Shown one piece after another: positions 8,931 to 17,908 of a DNA stretch of 64,000 nt. A program made the position numbers and the translations under genes. Under the pieces are notes generated by a model, which saw nothing but the letters and a program-made list of their open reading frames with translations, did no database searches and was not told where the DNA came from. The stretch spans positions 1 through 64,000 of the forward strand of contig CAJUAM010000006.1 in the NCBI GenBank assembly GCA_910584615.1. The letters are read 5' to 3'. Numbering within the stretch: position 1 is the first letter of the stretch; the number at the start of each line of letters is the position of its first letter. The stretch comes from an uncultured Dorea sp. (GTDB lineage: Bacteria; Bacillota; Clostridia; Lachnospirales; Lachnospiraceae).

Positions 8931-10037
8931 ATGAGTTATAGAACGATCATTGTTGACGATGAACCGCCGGCTCTGGCAAAATTGAGCCATCTGCTGAAGG
9001 ATCATGATGAATTTGAATTGGCAGGCGCCTTTAACAATGCGGAAGACGCATTGAATTCCGCAAAAAACCTAAAACCGCAGGTCGCTTTTGTGGATATTGC
9101 CATGCCCGGAAAAAACGGAATGGAACTGGCCGCCTCGCTCCGGGAAAATCTGTCTTCTCCTATTGAAATCATCTTCGTTACAGCTTTTGACCAGTATGCT
9201 GTATCTGCTTTTGACATTGACGCAACAGATTATCTTCTAAAACCAGTCAGCAAAGAGCGGTTTTTGAGGTCTATTCAGAGAATTAAAAATAATCTCAAAA
9301 ATACACCCGCCACTCCTCCTCAAAGTCCGGCATTTCCCACGCAGCCTATGGTCCACGCGTTTGGAAAACTGGAAATCACCGGTATCCAAAAAGCGCAGCC
9401 GGAATGGAGGACCGCCAAAGTCCGGGAGTTGTTCGCCCTGTTCCTTAAGAACCGCTCTCACGGAATCTTCCGCAAAGCGCTGCTGGATATATTGTGGGAA
9501 AATCTCCCGGAGGAAAAGGCCCTGTCCAGCCTCAATACCTGCAACTACTATCTGCGTCAGTTTTTAAAAGCGTCTGGAACCGATATTTCCCTGAACTATA
9601 AAAGCGGCTATTATTCCCTTGATCTAGGTCATGTGATCTGCGACAGTGACCTGTTTGAACAGGCAGAGCAAAGGTCCGCTTCCCTTTCCGCCGAAAATAT
9701 CAGTCAGATACTGTACGGCGCATCTCTTTACCGGGGACGATATTTCGAAGATGTAAAATGCGGCTGGGCAGCTCTCTTAAGAGATCAATATGATATCCGT
9801 TATGCCAACCTGCGGGTTGCCATAGCCAGATATTACGCTTCCGATAGGCAGTTAGAGGAATCCTGCAATCAGGTAACTCTCGCCCTTAATATTAACCCTT
9901 TGTGTGAGAACGCCTGGCGGATCCTGCTTCAAAACTACAGGGAAGCCGCTGATAATACCCATTATGACACGACCTGGCAGAACAGACAGAATGCTTACCA
10001 GAAACGAGGGCTAACGCCGCCGGAACTTGTAATATGA
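8931..10037 (+). CDS. Response regulator with SARP-like output (REC-winged helix-BTAD)
   Basis: A 368-residue regulator. Residues 1-120 form a receiver domain with acidic pair DD at 9-10, phosphoacceptor Asp55 (FVDIAMPG) and the conserved Lys near 104 (YLLKPVS). After a Pro-rich linker comes an OmpR/SARP-like winged helix (about 140-235) and a C-terminal all-helical BTAD/TPR-like activation domain (about 245-360) with the pattern LYRGRYFEDVKCGWA. It pairs with the hybrid kinase upstream. The likely target is the divergent ABC operon, where a direct repeat sits against the -35. A bidirectional terminator follows. Confidence 0.88.
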   Translation: MSYRTIIVDDEPPALAKLSHLLKDHDEFELAGAFNNAEDALNSAKNLKPQVAFVDIAMPGKNGMELAASLRENLSSPIEIIFVTAFDQYAVSAFDIDATDYLLKPVSKERFLRSIQRIKNNLKNTPATPPQSPAFPTQPMVHAFGKLEITGIQKAQPEWRTAKVRELFALFLKNRSHGIFRKALLDILWENLPEEKALSSLNTCNYYLRQFLKASGTDISLNYKSGYYSLDLGHVICDSDLFEQAEQRSASLSAENISQILYGASLYRGRYFEDVKCGWAALLRDQYDIRYANLRVAIARYYASDRQLEESCNQVTLALNINPLCENAWRILLQNYREAADNTHYDTTWQNRQNAYQKRGLTPPELVI

Positions 10038-10060
10038 TCAATCATTTAATGACGCAAAAA

Positions 10061-10087
10061 AAGAGGACGGAATAACCGTCCTCTTTT
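10061..10087. terminator. Bidirectional terminator between convergent genes
   Basis: A perfect hairpin with arms AAGAGGACGG and CCGTCCTCTT, an A-run before and a T-run after it. It ends both the response regulator gene and the convergent gene at 10094. Confidence 0.88.
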
Positions 10088-10093
10088 AAAACT

Positions 10094-11353
10094 CTATTTC
10101 CACTTTACAGAATACCAGCCAGATGACTTCTTGCTGCCTCTCTCGATTTTAATATAATAAGTTCCCTTCGGATAGTTCGTCATAGTAAACTCATATCCTT
10201 TATGCGAATAATTGAAAGTTCCTGTCGCTATCTTCTTACTGCCTCTGTACAGTGTTACTTTTATCTTATCGTTTGTCCTGCCCCCGATAGTAACAGTTGT
10301 TTTCTTTTTACTGGTCTTCTTGAATTTGTACCAGTCAGCCTGACCACTTCCAGCCTGAATCGTACCTTTTTTCGTTTTGCTCTTTTTTAATGTAACTGCT
10401 TTCGCCTTTTTCGTTCCGCTCTTTTCTTTTATTGAAGAGTTACTTGTAACTTTAAAGGTATATGCGTCTGTTGAACTATAAGGATATTTTACTTTAATAT
10501 AATAAGTGCCTTTCTTTACACCATAAACTATACTTTTAGTATAAATGCCGCCTAATGACAATTCATTTGTTAATGCTTTTTTCTTTGAATTACAAAGAGT
10601 AACCTTACAAGAACGTGCACTTCCATCACTAGTCATCGGTACTGTTATATATCCGGCCTTTTTAACTTTGAATTTGAAATAATTCGTCTGCTTACCCTTC
10701 ACACCTACTGCAATCCACTTTCCGCTTGTAAGAGTACGATCATTTCCATCAACAGTTACTGCTACGGCTACAAAATCCACTTCTCTGGTTCCCGGAACAG
10801 CACTTGAAGATATATTAGAATATACTCCTATATAATATGTCCCGTTTTTCGGAACCCAGAAATCCTTAGTACGCGTATAACCTTTAGTAACATAATCTTC
10901 TGACACTTTCTGCGTCAGGTTCGCATCTTTATAAATCCCAAACCAAGCGTTATCCGTACTATCAGCAACCACTCCAACAGTTAATGACAGTACTCCTTTC
11001 TTGAGACTTACTTTCTGTCCATATCCATATCGACTGCCCTTTTTATATTGATCGGTATTAAAATATTTAATGCTTCCTACATCTTTTGGTTCTTCTTTTC
11101 CTGTCACAACGTTACTTACAGGAATCTTTCCTTCAACAGTCGCCTTAGCTGTAATCTCTTTTGCCATCTCTGTACTGCCCATGGACTCAAGCGCTTTTGC
11201 CCCTTCTTCCTGTCCGGCTATTGCCTCTGCTTCTACTTTAGGCTTTCCCGCTGCCGAGCCTCTCTGATCTTCTGCCTGTACGACACTTCCCGTTGATATA
11301 ACGAGTACAGAAACCAGCAGACCAGATAAAATTCTACTCATTCTTTTCCTCAT
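10094..11353 (-). CDS. Secreted protein with repeated PPC-like (pre-peptidase C-terminal) beta domains
   Basis: A 419-residue exported protein. The Sec signal has a basic start, a hydrophobic core (ILSGLLVSVLVI) and probable cleavage after VVQA. The rest carries three or so beta-sandwich units, each with a GTYYI(G/K)(V/I) strand near residues 185, 285 and 400, which is the hallmark of bacterial pre-peptidase C-terminal domains, separated by Lys-rich linkers. No peptidase domain or cell-wall anchor is visible, so it may be a carbohydrate- or surface-binding protein. The start at 11353 follows AAAGGAG; an upstream ATG at 11383 lacks a ribosome site. Transcribed alone. Confidence 0.75.
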   Translation of the reverse strand: MRKRMSRILSGLLVSVLVISTGSVVQAEDQRGSAAGKPKVEAEAIAGQEEGAKALESMGSTEMAKEITAKATVEGKIPVSNVVTGKEEPKDVGSIKYFNTDQYKKGSRYGYGQKVSLKKGVLSLTVGVVADSTDNAWFGIYKDANLTQKVSEDYVTKGYTRTKDFWVPKNGTYYIGVYSNISSSAVPGTREVDFVAVAVTVDGNDRTLTSGKWIAVGVKGKQTNYFKFKVKKAGYITVPMTSDGSARSCKVTLCNSKKKALTNELSLGGIYTKSIVYGVKKGTYYIKVKYPYSSTDAYTFKVTSNSSIKEKSGTKKAKAVTLKKSKTKKGTIQAGSGQADWYKFKKTSKKKTTVTIGGRTNDKIKVTLYRGSKKIATGTFNYSHKGYEFTMTNYPKGTYYIKIERGSKKSSGWYSVKWK

Positions 11354-11404
11354 AATCTCGCTCTCCTTTATAAGTTTATACATGTTGTTACTAACACTAT
11401 TAAC

Positions 11405-11433
11405 ATTATAGCAAACTCCGTTACAGTATTCAA
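11405..11433 (-). promoter_or_regulatory. Promoter of the PPC-like secreted protein gene
   Basis: TTGAAT (11433-11428), a 17-bp spacer, then a perfect TATAAT (11410-11405). The rest of the 348-base gap between the two divergent genes (11354-11701) is AT-rich and shows only this promoter and the one at 11633. Confidence 0.75.
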
Positions 11434-11632
11434 TCTGTTATTTTATTTTTCTTCTTTTTGCTCCATTTTCTTTTTTTTCTTAATCTACCCCTTATTTATC
11501 CGATTATTTTAGATATATTCATTATTTATCACATTTTTGAATTTTCCCTTATATATAAATTCATATTTAAGAATTTCATATATTATATCCCTCTTTCTTT
11601 CATATATATTTTTATGATTTTGCAAGAAATCA

Positions 11633-11660
11633 TTGACGAACTGTCAAAATGTGATAGAAT
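11633..11660 (+). promoter_or_regulatory. Promoter of the aminotransferase gene
   Basis: TTGACG (11633-11638), a 16-bp spacer, then TAGAAT (11655-11660), 41 bp upstream of the GTG start. The 3' part of the spacer region carries a TGTCAAAATGTGA stretch but no clear operator. Confidence 0.7.
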
Positions 11661-11701
11661 AGTAGCGTTGAGATTTTGTATGAGTAATGGAGGTTATAAT
11701 A

Positions 11702-12988
11702 GTGGCAGCATATAACGAATTATCAAAAGAAGAGTTACTGGAATTAAAAGAGGAGCTTGAAGCACAGTTCGCGGAAGTGAAAACCAAGAACCTGAATCTG
11801 GATATGTCCAGAGGAAAGCCATCCGCAGAGCAGCTCAACCTTTCTATGGAGATGATGGACGTACTCACAAGTGGTTCCAGACTAATCTGTGAAGAGGGCG
11901 TAGACTGCCGCAATTATGGTGTATTAGATGGCATCAAGGAGGCAAAACAGCTCCTTGCCGATATGATGGAAGTGCCGAAAGACAACATCGTTATCTTTGG
12001 CAATTCCAGCTTAAACGTCATGTTCGATACGATTTCACGCTGTATGACACATGGCGTACTCGGAAGCACTCCGTGGTGCAAGTTAGACAAAATAAAGTTT
12101 TTATGCCCGGTTCCGGGATATGACAGACATTTTTCCATCACCGAATATTTTGGGATTGAGATGATCAATGTTCCTATGACTTCTACCGGACCTGATATGG
12201 ATATTGTTGAAAGCTTAGTAAGTTCGGACCCTGCCATTAAGGGGATCTGGTGCGTACCGAAATATTCCAACCCACAGGGTATCACTTATTCCGACGAAAC
12301 CGTCCACCGTTTTGCCGCGTTAAAGCCGGCGGCAGAGGATTTCCGTATCTTCTGGGACAACGCATACGGTATCCATCACTTATATGATGATAAGCAGGAC
12401 TATCTGATCGAGATTTTGATGGAGTGTAAAAAGGAAGGAAATCCGAACATGGTATACAAGTTCTCCTCTACCTCTAAAATCAGCTTTCCAGGTTCCGGTA
12501 TCGCCGCGATTGCCGCATCTGACGACAACCTAAAGGAAATCCGCAGACAGATGCAGATACAGACAATCGGCCATGATAAGGTGAACCAGCTAAGACATTC
12601 CCGATTTTTCGGAGATATCTCCGGCATGGTGAACCATATGAAGCGCCATGCGGCAATCATGCGCCCGAAGTTTGACATCATTCTTTCCACTCTCGAAAAA
12701 GAGCTTGGCGGTCTTGGAATTGGTTCATGGCTGGCCCCAAGAGGAGGATATTTCATTTCCTTCGATTCTATGGATGGGTGCGCAAAGAAGATTGTCGCGA
12801 AGGCAAAGGAAGCCGGACTTGTGATGACCGACGCAGGAGCCACATTCCCATATGGAAAGGATCCGAAAGACAGCAATATCCGTATAGCTCCGTCCTATCC
12901 GACACTGGAAGAACTAAAGCTTGCCTGTACGATCTTTATCCTTTGTGTGAAATTAGCAAGTATTGATAAATTACTGGAAGATAAATAA
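11702..12988 (+). CDS. PLP-dependent aminotransferase, class I subgroup 1c aspartate aminotransferase type
   Basis: A 428-residue cytoplasmic PLP enzyme. The N-terminal SRGKPSAEQLNLS, the PLP-site stretch FSSTSKISFPGSGIA with the probable Schiff-base Lys, and KYSNPQGITYSDE are typical of the Asp_aminotransf (PF12897-like) branch, which is distinct from classical AspC. The expected reaction is transfer of an amino group between aspartate (or another amino acid) and 2-oxoglutarate. I choose the GTG at 11702 because GGAGG lies seven to eight bases upstream; the ATG at 11687 overlaps that ribosome site. A monocistronic unit with its own promoter and terminator. Confidence 0.88.
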   Translation: MAAYNELSKEELLELKEELEAQFAEVKTKNLNLDMSRGKPSAEQLNLSMEMMDVLTSGSRLICEEGVDCRNYGVLDGIKEAKQLLADMMEVPKDNIVIFGNSSLNVMFDTISRCMTHGVLGSTPWCKLDKIKFLCPVPGYDRHFSITEYFGIEMINVPMTSTGPDMDIVESLVSSDPAIKGIWCVPKYSNPQGITYSDETVHRFAALKPAAEDFRIFWDNAYGIHHLYDDKQDYLIEILMECKKEGNPNMVYKFSSTSKISFPGSGIAAIAASDDNLKEIRRQMQIQTIGHDKVNQLRHSRFFGDISGMVNHMKRHAAIMRPKFDIILSTLEKELGGLGIGSWLAPRGGYFISFDSMDGCAKKIVAKAKEAGLVMTDAGATFPYGKDPKDSNIRIAPSYPTLEELKLACTIFILCVKLASIDKLLEDK

Positions 12989-13015
12989 ACCTGTTCAACT
13001 GGCCAATAATATGAT

Positions 13016-13057
13016 AAGAGAGTATAAACTGACATTCCTGCCGGCTTATACTCTCTT
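13016..13057 (+). terminator. Terminator of the aminotransferase gene
   Basis: A perfect 12-bp stem, AAGAGAGTATAA with TTATACTCTCTT, and an 18-base loop, followed by AATTTTAC. The stem is also positioned to end the convergent radA transcript. Confidence 0.75.
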
Positions 13058-13115
13058 AATTTTACATACCGCTGTTCTTATCTACATATTCATTACATAA
13101 AAAGTCTTGTTTCTA

Positions 13116-14477
13116 TTAAGATACCAGAAAATTTACAGCCTGATTCACCGATTTGACGCCAATCACTTCTATACCCGATATCTTTCCCACAGCTTTCAGT
13201 GACACTTCCGGAATGATACAACTCTTAAAGCCAAGCTTCTTTGCTTCCGCTACCCGCTGCTCCGGCAGCGTAACTGCGCGGATCTCCCCGCTTAAGCCCA
13301 CCTCGCCGAATACGATCGTATCCTCTGACACCGGTTTATTTTTGTAGCTTGAGGCAATTGCCATCACAATTCCAAGATCAGCCGCCGGTTCACTCAGACG
13401 GATCCCCCCTGCAATATTTACATAAGCATCGTAATTAGAAAGGGGAAGCCCAAGCCTTTTTTCAAGAACTGCCATCAACAAGTTAACTCTGTTATAATCA
13501 AGTCCTGCCGCTGTCCTTCTTGGCATTCCAAAATTACTCCTGCAGACTAACGCCTGGATCTCCATCAGCATCGGCCTCGTGCCTTCCATTGCGCACGCCA
13601 CGACAGAACCCGGCGCATGCTCCGGCTTGCCGCTCAGCATAAATTCTGACGGATTCTTTACCTCCGTAAGTCCGCTTTTTTGCATCTCGAATACACCAAT
13701 CTCATTCGTTGAACCAAAACGATTCTTAACGCCGCGCAGGATCCTGTAAGAAGCGTGCCTGTCTCCCTCAAAATAGAGCACTGTATCTACCATATGCTCC
13801 AGAACCCTCGGCCCGGCAACCGTTCCCTCCTTCGTTACATGCCCTACAATAAAGATAGATATATTAAGACCTTTCGCAAGCTGCATCAGAGTATTCGTAG
13901 ACTCTCTTACCTGAGACACACTCCCCGGCGCCGATCCTACCTCTTCGCTGTACATCGTCTGTATAGAATCGATCACCGCCGCCTCAGGCTTATACCGCTC
14001 AATGACACTGTGGATAATATCAAGATTTGTCTCACACAAAAGCGAAAGCGAATCTTTAAAATCACCCATGCGGTTCGCCCTAAGCTTAATCTGGCGCAAT
14101 GACTCTTCTCCGGATATATACAAGATCTTTTTATCCATATCCGCAAGCCTCTGGCACACCTGCAAAAGCAGAGTAGATTTCCCGATACCCGGATCTCCGC
14201 CTACTAACACCAGAGAACCCTGTACGATGCCTCCCCCAAGGACCCGGTCTAATTCTTCGATCCCCGTCATGATCCGCTCATCTTCATTGGTAGAGACACT
14301 GCTCAGACTGATAAGCTCAGCCTCCCGAATTACTTTAGCGGCGCCCTGTTTTACTGACGCCGCCTTTTCTTCTACAAATGTATTCCATTCTTTACACATA
14401 GGGCACTGCCCCAGCCATTTACTCTCCTCATGCCCACAGTTCTGGCAGAAGAAAATACTTTTTTTAGCTCTTGCCAT
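13116..14477 (-). CDS. radA: DNA repair protein RadA/Sms
   Basis: A 453-residue RecA-like branch-migration ATPase acting in recombinational repair. It has an N-terminal four-Cys zinc finger (CQNCGHEESKWLGQCPMC), Walker A GGDPGIGKST near residue 92, Walker B-like AAVIDSIQ, the RadA-specific KNRFG motif and a C-terminal Lon-protease-like domain. Length is normal. It lies one base after the preceding small gene, in a unit led by gntR-clpC; clpC-radA adjacency is conserved in Firmicutes. The ribosome site is weak, consistent with translational coupling. Confidence 0.95.
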   Translation of the reverse strand: MARAKKSIFFCQNCGHEESKWLGQCPMCKEWNTFVEEKAASVKQGAAKVIREAELISLSSVSTNEDERIMTGIEELDRVLGGGIVQGSLVLVGGDPGIGKSTLLLQVCQRLADMDKKILYISGEESLRQIKLRANRMGDFKDSLSLLCETNLDIIHSVIERYKPEAAVIDSIQTMYSEEVGSAPGSVSQVRESTNTLMQLAKGLNISIFIVGHVTKEGTVAGPRVLEHMVDTVLYFEGDRHASYRILRGVKNRFGSTNEIGVFEMQKSGLTEVKNPSEFMLSGKPEHAPGSVVACAMEGTRPMLMEIQALVCRSNFGMPRRTAAGLDYNRVNLLMAVLEKRLGLPLSNYDAYVNIAGGIRLSEPAADLGIVMAIASSYKNKPVSEDTIVFGEVGLSGEIRAVTLPEQRVAEAKKLGFKSCIIPEVSLKAVGKISGIEVIGVKSVNQAVNFLVS

Positions 14478-14478
14478 A

Positions 14479-14892
14479 TTACTTCTTAACCACTCTGACC
14501 TTCACATTCTTATCTGGCGTCAGTTCTGTACTCACACTCAGCTTCCCGCTCAGATTCGTAGACATGTCACCGACATTCACATCATCCATATACACTACAT
14601 ACGCGCTGTCCGCTTCAAGCCCCAGAGTAAACTGCGCATCCTTTTCGCCGGACACCAAAAATGACACTTCCTTTTCCGAGGCAGAAAAATTCTCAACCGC
14701 GGTTCCCGGAACTGATTCATACACGAACATGCCATTCTTCTCAAGCTTTGTAATCTCAGAAAATGTCTTTACCTTATACAAGTCTCCCTGAAATTCCAAT
14801 CCGTCCAGTTTTGTCTTGCTGCCCAGTGTATAATCACCAAAGCTAAGAGTTCCGTCTGTTTCTGCTTTCAAAAGCTCTTTCACTGCTGCCAC
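14479..14892 (-). CDS. Conserved small protein between clpC and radA, function unknown
   Basis: A 137-residue soluble protein with no signal peptide or membrane span. The N-terminal half (LSFGDYTLGSKTKLDGLEF then GDLYKVKTFSEITKLE) and a C-terminal beta-rich half suggest a small all-beta fold. It resembles a clostridial family that databases sometimes label endosialidase; I see no glycosidase motif and would not use that name. Tight placement between clpC and radA suggests a housekeeping or stress role. Function is not inferred further. Confidence 0.7.
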   Translation of the reverse strand: MAAVKELLKAETDGTLSFGDYTLGSKTKLDGLEFQGDLYKVKTFSEITKLEKNGMFVYESVPGTAVENFSASEKEVSFLVSGEKDAQFTLGLEADSAYVVYMDDVNVGDMSTNLSGKLSVSTELTPDKNVKVRVVKK

Positions 14893-14972
14893 TTATTTAT
14901 CCTCCTGTCGTTCCTGTGCAATGCCTTCTCGCACTACATTTATCTTCCCATACAGTATACATTAAATCATAT

Positions 14973-17411
14973 TTATTTTGTAGTCTTTCTCACAAATTTT
15001 ATTTCTTTTTTTGACATGCCCACAGTCACTTCGCCGTCTTTTTCTATCTCTCCCGAAAGCACTGCCTCTGCCAGTTTATCCTCTAACTGACTCTGCACTG
15101 CACGCCTTAAAGGTCTCGCGCCGTACTTCTGGTCCGTGCCTGTCTCCACGATATGCTCCTTCACAGAATCCCGGATCGTCAGCTGGATACCCATCTGCTC
15201 TTTTGCCCTCTTCACAACATCCTTGCACATAAGTCCCGCTATCTTCTTCATCTCCGGCTTTCCAAGAGGGTGGAATACTATGATCTCATCAATACGGTTA
15301 AGAAACTCCGGCCTAAAGATCAGCTTGATCTCACCGAGCACATTGCTCTTCATACGTTTGTAATCATCTGCCGCATCTTCTCTTGCATTAAAACCTAACT
15401 TCTTGGGATCGATGATCGCCTGCGCCCCCGCATTGGAAGTCATGATGATCACCGTATTGCAGAAATCCACTTTCCGTCCCTGTGAATCCGTTATGTGGCC
15501 GTCGTCCAACACCTGCAGAAGAATATTGAATACATCCGGATGGGCTTTTTCTATCTCATCAAAAAGGATCACCGAATATGGCCGGCGTCTTACCTGCTCA
15601 CTCAGCTGTCCGCCGTCGTCATGTCCCACATAACCCGGAGGAGACCCTATCATCTTCGCTACACTGTGTTTTTCCATATACTCAGACATGTCAACACGTA
15701 TCATAGAATCCTCATTGCCAAACAAGGCTTCTGAAAGTGTCTTGGAAAGTTCTGTCTTCCCTACTCCCGTAGGTCCAAGAAATAAGAAAGAACCAATCGG
15801 ACGCTTCGGATCCTTCAAGCCGACCCTTCCGCGCCGCACTGCTCTTGCAACCGAAGATACAGCTTCCTCTTGTCCAATGACTCTTTTATGGAGCGTCTGT
15901 TCTAATTTCTGCAGTCTTACACTCTCAGTTTCCTTCAAACGCTTCACCGGTATCTTTGTCCACTGAGATACAACATCTGCAATATCCTCCTCCTCTACAG
16001 ACACCTTTCTTCCCCGATTCTTTTTTTCAAAACGCTTTCTTGTCTGTTCAAGTTTCTTAACAGCGCTTTCTTTCTCCTTATTCAATGTAGAAGCTTCTGT
16101 CATATTACCGCTTCGTATAGCATTCTCCAATTTTTCTCCAAGGTCTTGTATCACATCTTCCAGTTCACGGATAGATGAAGGCACTTTAAATCCCCTGAGA
16201 CTTATCTTTGAACATGCTTCATCCAGCACATCCAGCGCTTTATCCGGCAAAAAGCGGTCGTTGATATAGCGTCCGGACAACCGGACAGCCGCTGCTATCG
16301 CTTCGTCTTTTATCTCCACATGATGATGTTCCTCATACTTTTCTTTCAATCCATGCAGGATAGGCAGACATTCCTCTTGTGTAGGCTCCTCCACTGTAAC
16401 CGGCTGGAACCGCCGTTCAAGAGCAGCATCTTTTTCGATATACTTGCGGTATTCTGTAATCGTAGTTGCCCCGATAAGCTGCATCTCTCCCCGGGCCAGA
16501 GAAGGCTTTAATATATTCGACGCATCAATAGCGCCCTCCGCGCCGCCCGCACCGATGATGGTATGGACCTCATCAAGAAAAAGGATCACATTACCCGCAG
16601 CTTTCACCTCTCTGATCAGACCTTTCATCCGCTCTTCGAACTCACCGCGGTATTTTGATCCGGCGACCATGCCGGCAAGATCCATCGTAAATACCCTTCT
16701 GTCTTTCATATTATCAGGCACGATTCCTGCCGCGATCTGCTGTGCCAGCCCTTCAATCACAGCTGTCTTTCCCACACCGGGCTCTCCCACGAGACACGGA
16801 TTGTTCTTCGTCCTGCGGCTTAATATCTGCATCAGCCTGTTGATCTCTCCCTCTCTGCCAATCACCGGATCAAGCTTCCCATCCTCTGCCTGTTCAGTCA
16901 GATCCGTCCCATACTGTTCCAGGATACTGCTCTTTCTTCCATGAGCCGCCTGCTGATGTTCCTCCTGATACTCTTTCGGGTTGATTCCAATCACCGTCAA
17001 AACCTCCTGGAGCATCTTCTGGATATTAAGATTTAAAGTGATAAGCATCCTCGTCGCCACACATTCCACATCTTTAAGAAGGGCCAGCAGCATATGTTCT
17101 GTGCCGATTTTTTCTGCATGCTCTTTCTGCGCTTCTTCCCTGCTCTCTTCAAGAATACACTCCAATCTTGGGCTGTGTTTCGCATGGTGTACCAGTGACA
17201 CTTCCTCCGACGGCGATACAAGTTCATCAACAATCTTTAAAATATGATTCTCGTCCACACCGTTAGCTGCCAGAACCTGTCCGGCAACCCCTGTATATAC
17301 TTTTCTGAGTCCGATCAGTAGATGCTCAGTCCCAACATATGGATGATTCAATTCTTTTGCTGTTGCCTGCGCAATCTGCAGCACATCCTTCGCCTGTTGT
17401 GTATATTCCAT
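14973..17411 (-). CDS. clpC: ATP-dependent Clp protease ATP-binding subunit ClpC
   Basis: An 812-residue Hsp100 unfoldase. It has a double Clp-N domain (residues 1-145), AAA module 1 with GEPGVGKT and LFLDEVHT, a UVR-like coiled middle region (IRELEDVIQ...LNKEKESAVKKLE), AAA module 2 with GPTGVGKTE and ILFDEIEKAHP, and a C-terminal D2-small domain. It delivers substrates to ClpP and is part of the protein quality-control system. In most Bacilli it sits in ctsR-mcsA-mcsB-clpC; here the upstream gene, 8 nt away, is a GntR regulator and no mcsA or mcsB is present. The ribosome site AAAGGAA is rather distant from the ATG. Confidence 0.95.
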   Translation of the reverse strand: MEYTQQAKDVLQIAQATAKELNHPYVGTEHLLIGLRKVYTGVAGQVLAANGVDENHILKIVDELVSPSEEVSLVHHAKHSPRLECILEESREEAQKEHAEKIGTEHMLLALLKDVECVATRMLITLNLNIQKMLQEVLTVIGINPKEYQEEHQQAAHGRKSSILEQYGTDLTEQAEDGKLDPVIGREGEINRLMQILSRRTKNNPCLVGEPGVGKTAVIEGLAQQIAAGIVPDNMKDRRVFTMDLAGMVAGSKYRGEFEERMKGLIREVKAAGNVILFLDEVHTIIGAGGAEGAIDASNILKPSLARGEMQLIGATTITEYRKYIEKDAALERRFQPVTVEEPTQEECLPILHGLKEKYEEHHHVEIKDEAIAAAVRLSGRYINDRFLPDKALDVLDEACSKISLRGFKVPSSIRELEDVIQDLGEKLENAIRSGNMTEASTLNKEKESAVKKLEQTRKRFEKKNRGRKVSVEEEDIADVVSQWTKIPVKRLKETESVRLQKLEQTLHKRVIGQEEAVSSVARAVRRGRVGLKDPKRPIGSFLFLGPTGVGKTELSKTLSEALFGNEDSMIRVDMSEYMEKHSVAKMIGSPPGYVGHDDGGQLSEQVRRRPYSVILFDEIEKAHPDVFNILLQVLDDGHITDSQGRKVDFCNTVIIMTSNAGAQAIIDPKKLGFNAREDAADDYKRMKSNVLGEIKLIFRPEFLNRIDEIIVFHPLGKPEMKKIAGLMCKDVVKRAKEQMGIQLTIRDSVKEHIVETGTDQKYGARPLRRAVQSQLEDKLAEAVLSGEIEKDGEVTVGMSKKEIKFVRKTTK

Positions 17412-17419
17412 AAAATCTT

Positions 17420-17794
17420 CTATTCCTTTCTATATTCATCAAATATCTCATCTACCAGTGCATGTACATCTTGTCTGGATATGTTCTTACAGCATCCTTT
17501 TGCAAGCATGACCCGGAGCTTTTCTTTCATCTTAAGGAGTGCCTGCGCCTTATCTATGTCTATAGCAATAACCGCGCCCCTCCTCCTGTCAAGCTGTATA
17601 AAACCTTCCTGCTTTAATATATTATACGCTTTATTCACTGTATGCATATTGATCCCGACCGTATCTGCAAGCTGCCTTACGGAAGGCAGGGTATCCCCTT
17701 CGCGGATCATATCCATAGCAATCCCCATAATGATCTGGTTCTGGAGCTGGACATAGATCGCTTCATCACTGTTAAAATCAATTTCTATATACAT
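17420..17794 (-). CDS. GntR family transcriptional regulator (YtrA-type) upstream of clpC
   Basis: A 124-residue regulator. A GntR winged helix (residues about 10-75, with GDTLPSVRQLADTVGIN and HTVNKAYNILKQEG) is followed by a short helical tail of about 45 residues, the architecture of the YtrA subfamily. I start it at 17794, six bases after AAAGGTG; the ATGs at 17797 and 17812 are also possible. YtrA-type repressors usually autoregulate an adjacent ABC operon, but here the adjacent gene is clpC, so it may have taken over the role of ctsR. That link is inference from an 8-nt gap. Confidence 0.85.
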   Translation of the reverse strand: MYIEIDFNSDEAIYVQLQNQIIMGIAMDMIREGDTLPSVRQLADTVGINMHTVNKAYNILKQEGFIQLDRRRGAVIAIDIDKAQALLKMKEKLRVMLAKGCCKNISRQDVHALVDEIFDEYRKE

Positions 17795-17839
17795 CATTAT
17801 CACCTTTTTCATTTGTGCTAGATATACTATAACACATTC

Positions 17840-17874
17840 AAAAGGAGCTTACAACCGAAATTGTAAGCCCCTTT
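17840..17874 (-). terminator. Terminator of the alanine dehydrogenase gene
   Basis: A hairpin with arms AAAGGAGCTTACAA and TTGTAAGCCCCTTT (one mismatch) around CCGAAA. On the minus strand it ends in TTTT. It lies 35 bases beyond the ald stop codon and also separates ald from the gntR promoter. Confidence 0.8.
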
Positions 17875-17908
17875 CGCAACTTTGAAGGAATTAAGTTAGG
17901 AAAATGTC

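Noticed and set aside
14479..14892. Naming the small clpC-radA protein an endosialidase
   Set aside because: No signal peptide, glycosidase fold or catalytic motif is visible, and the length is far below that of real endosialidases.
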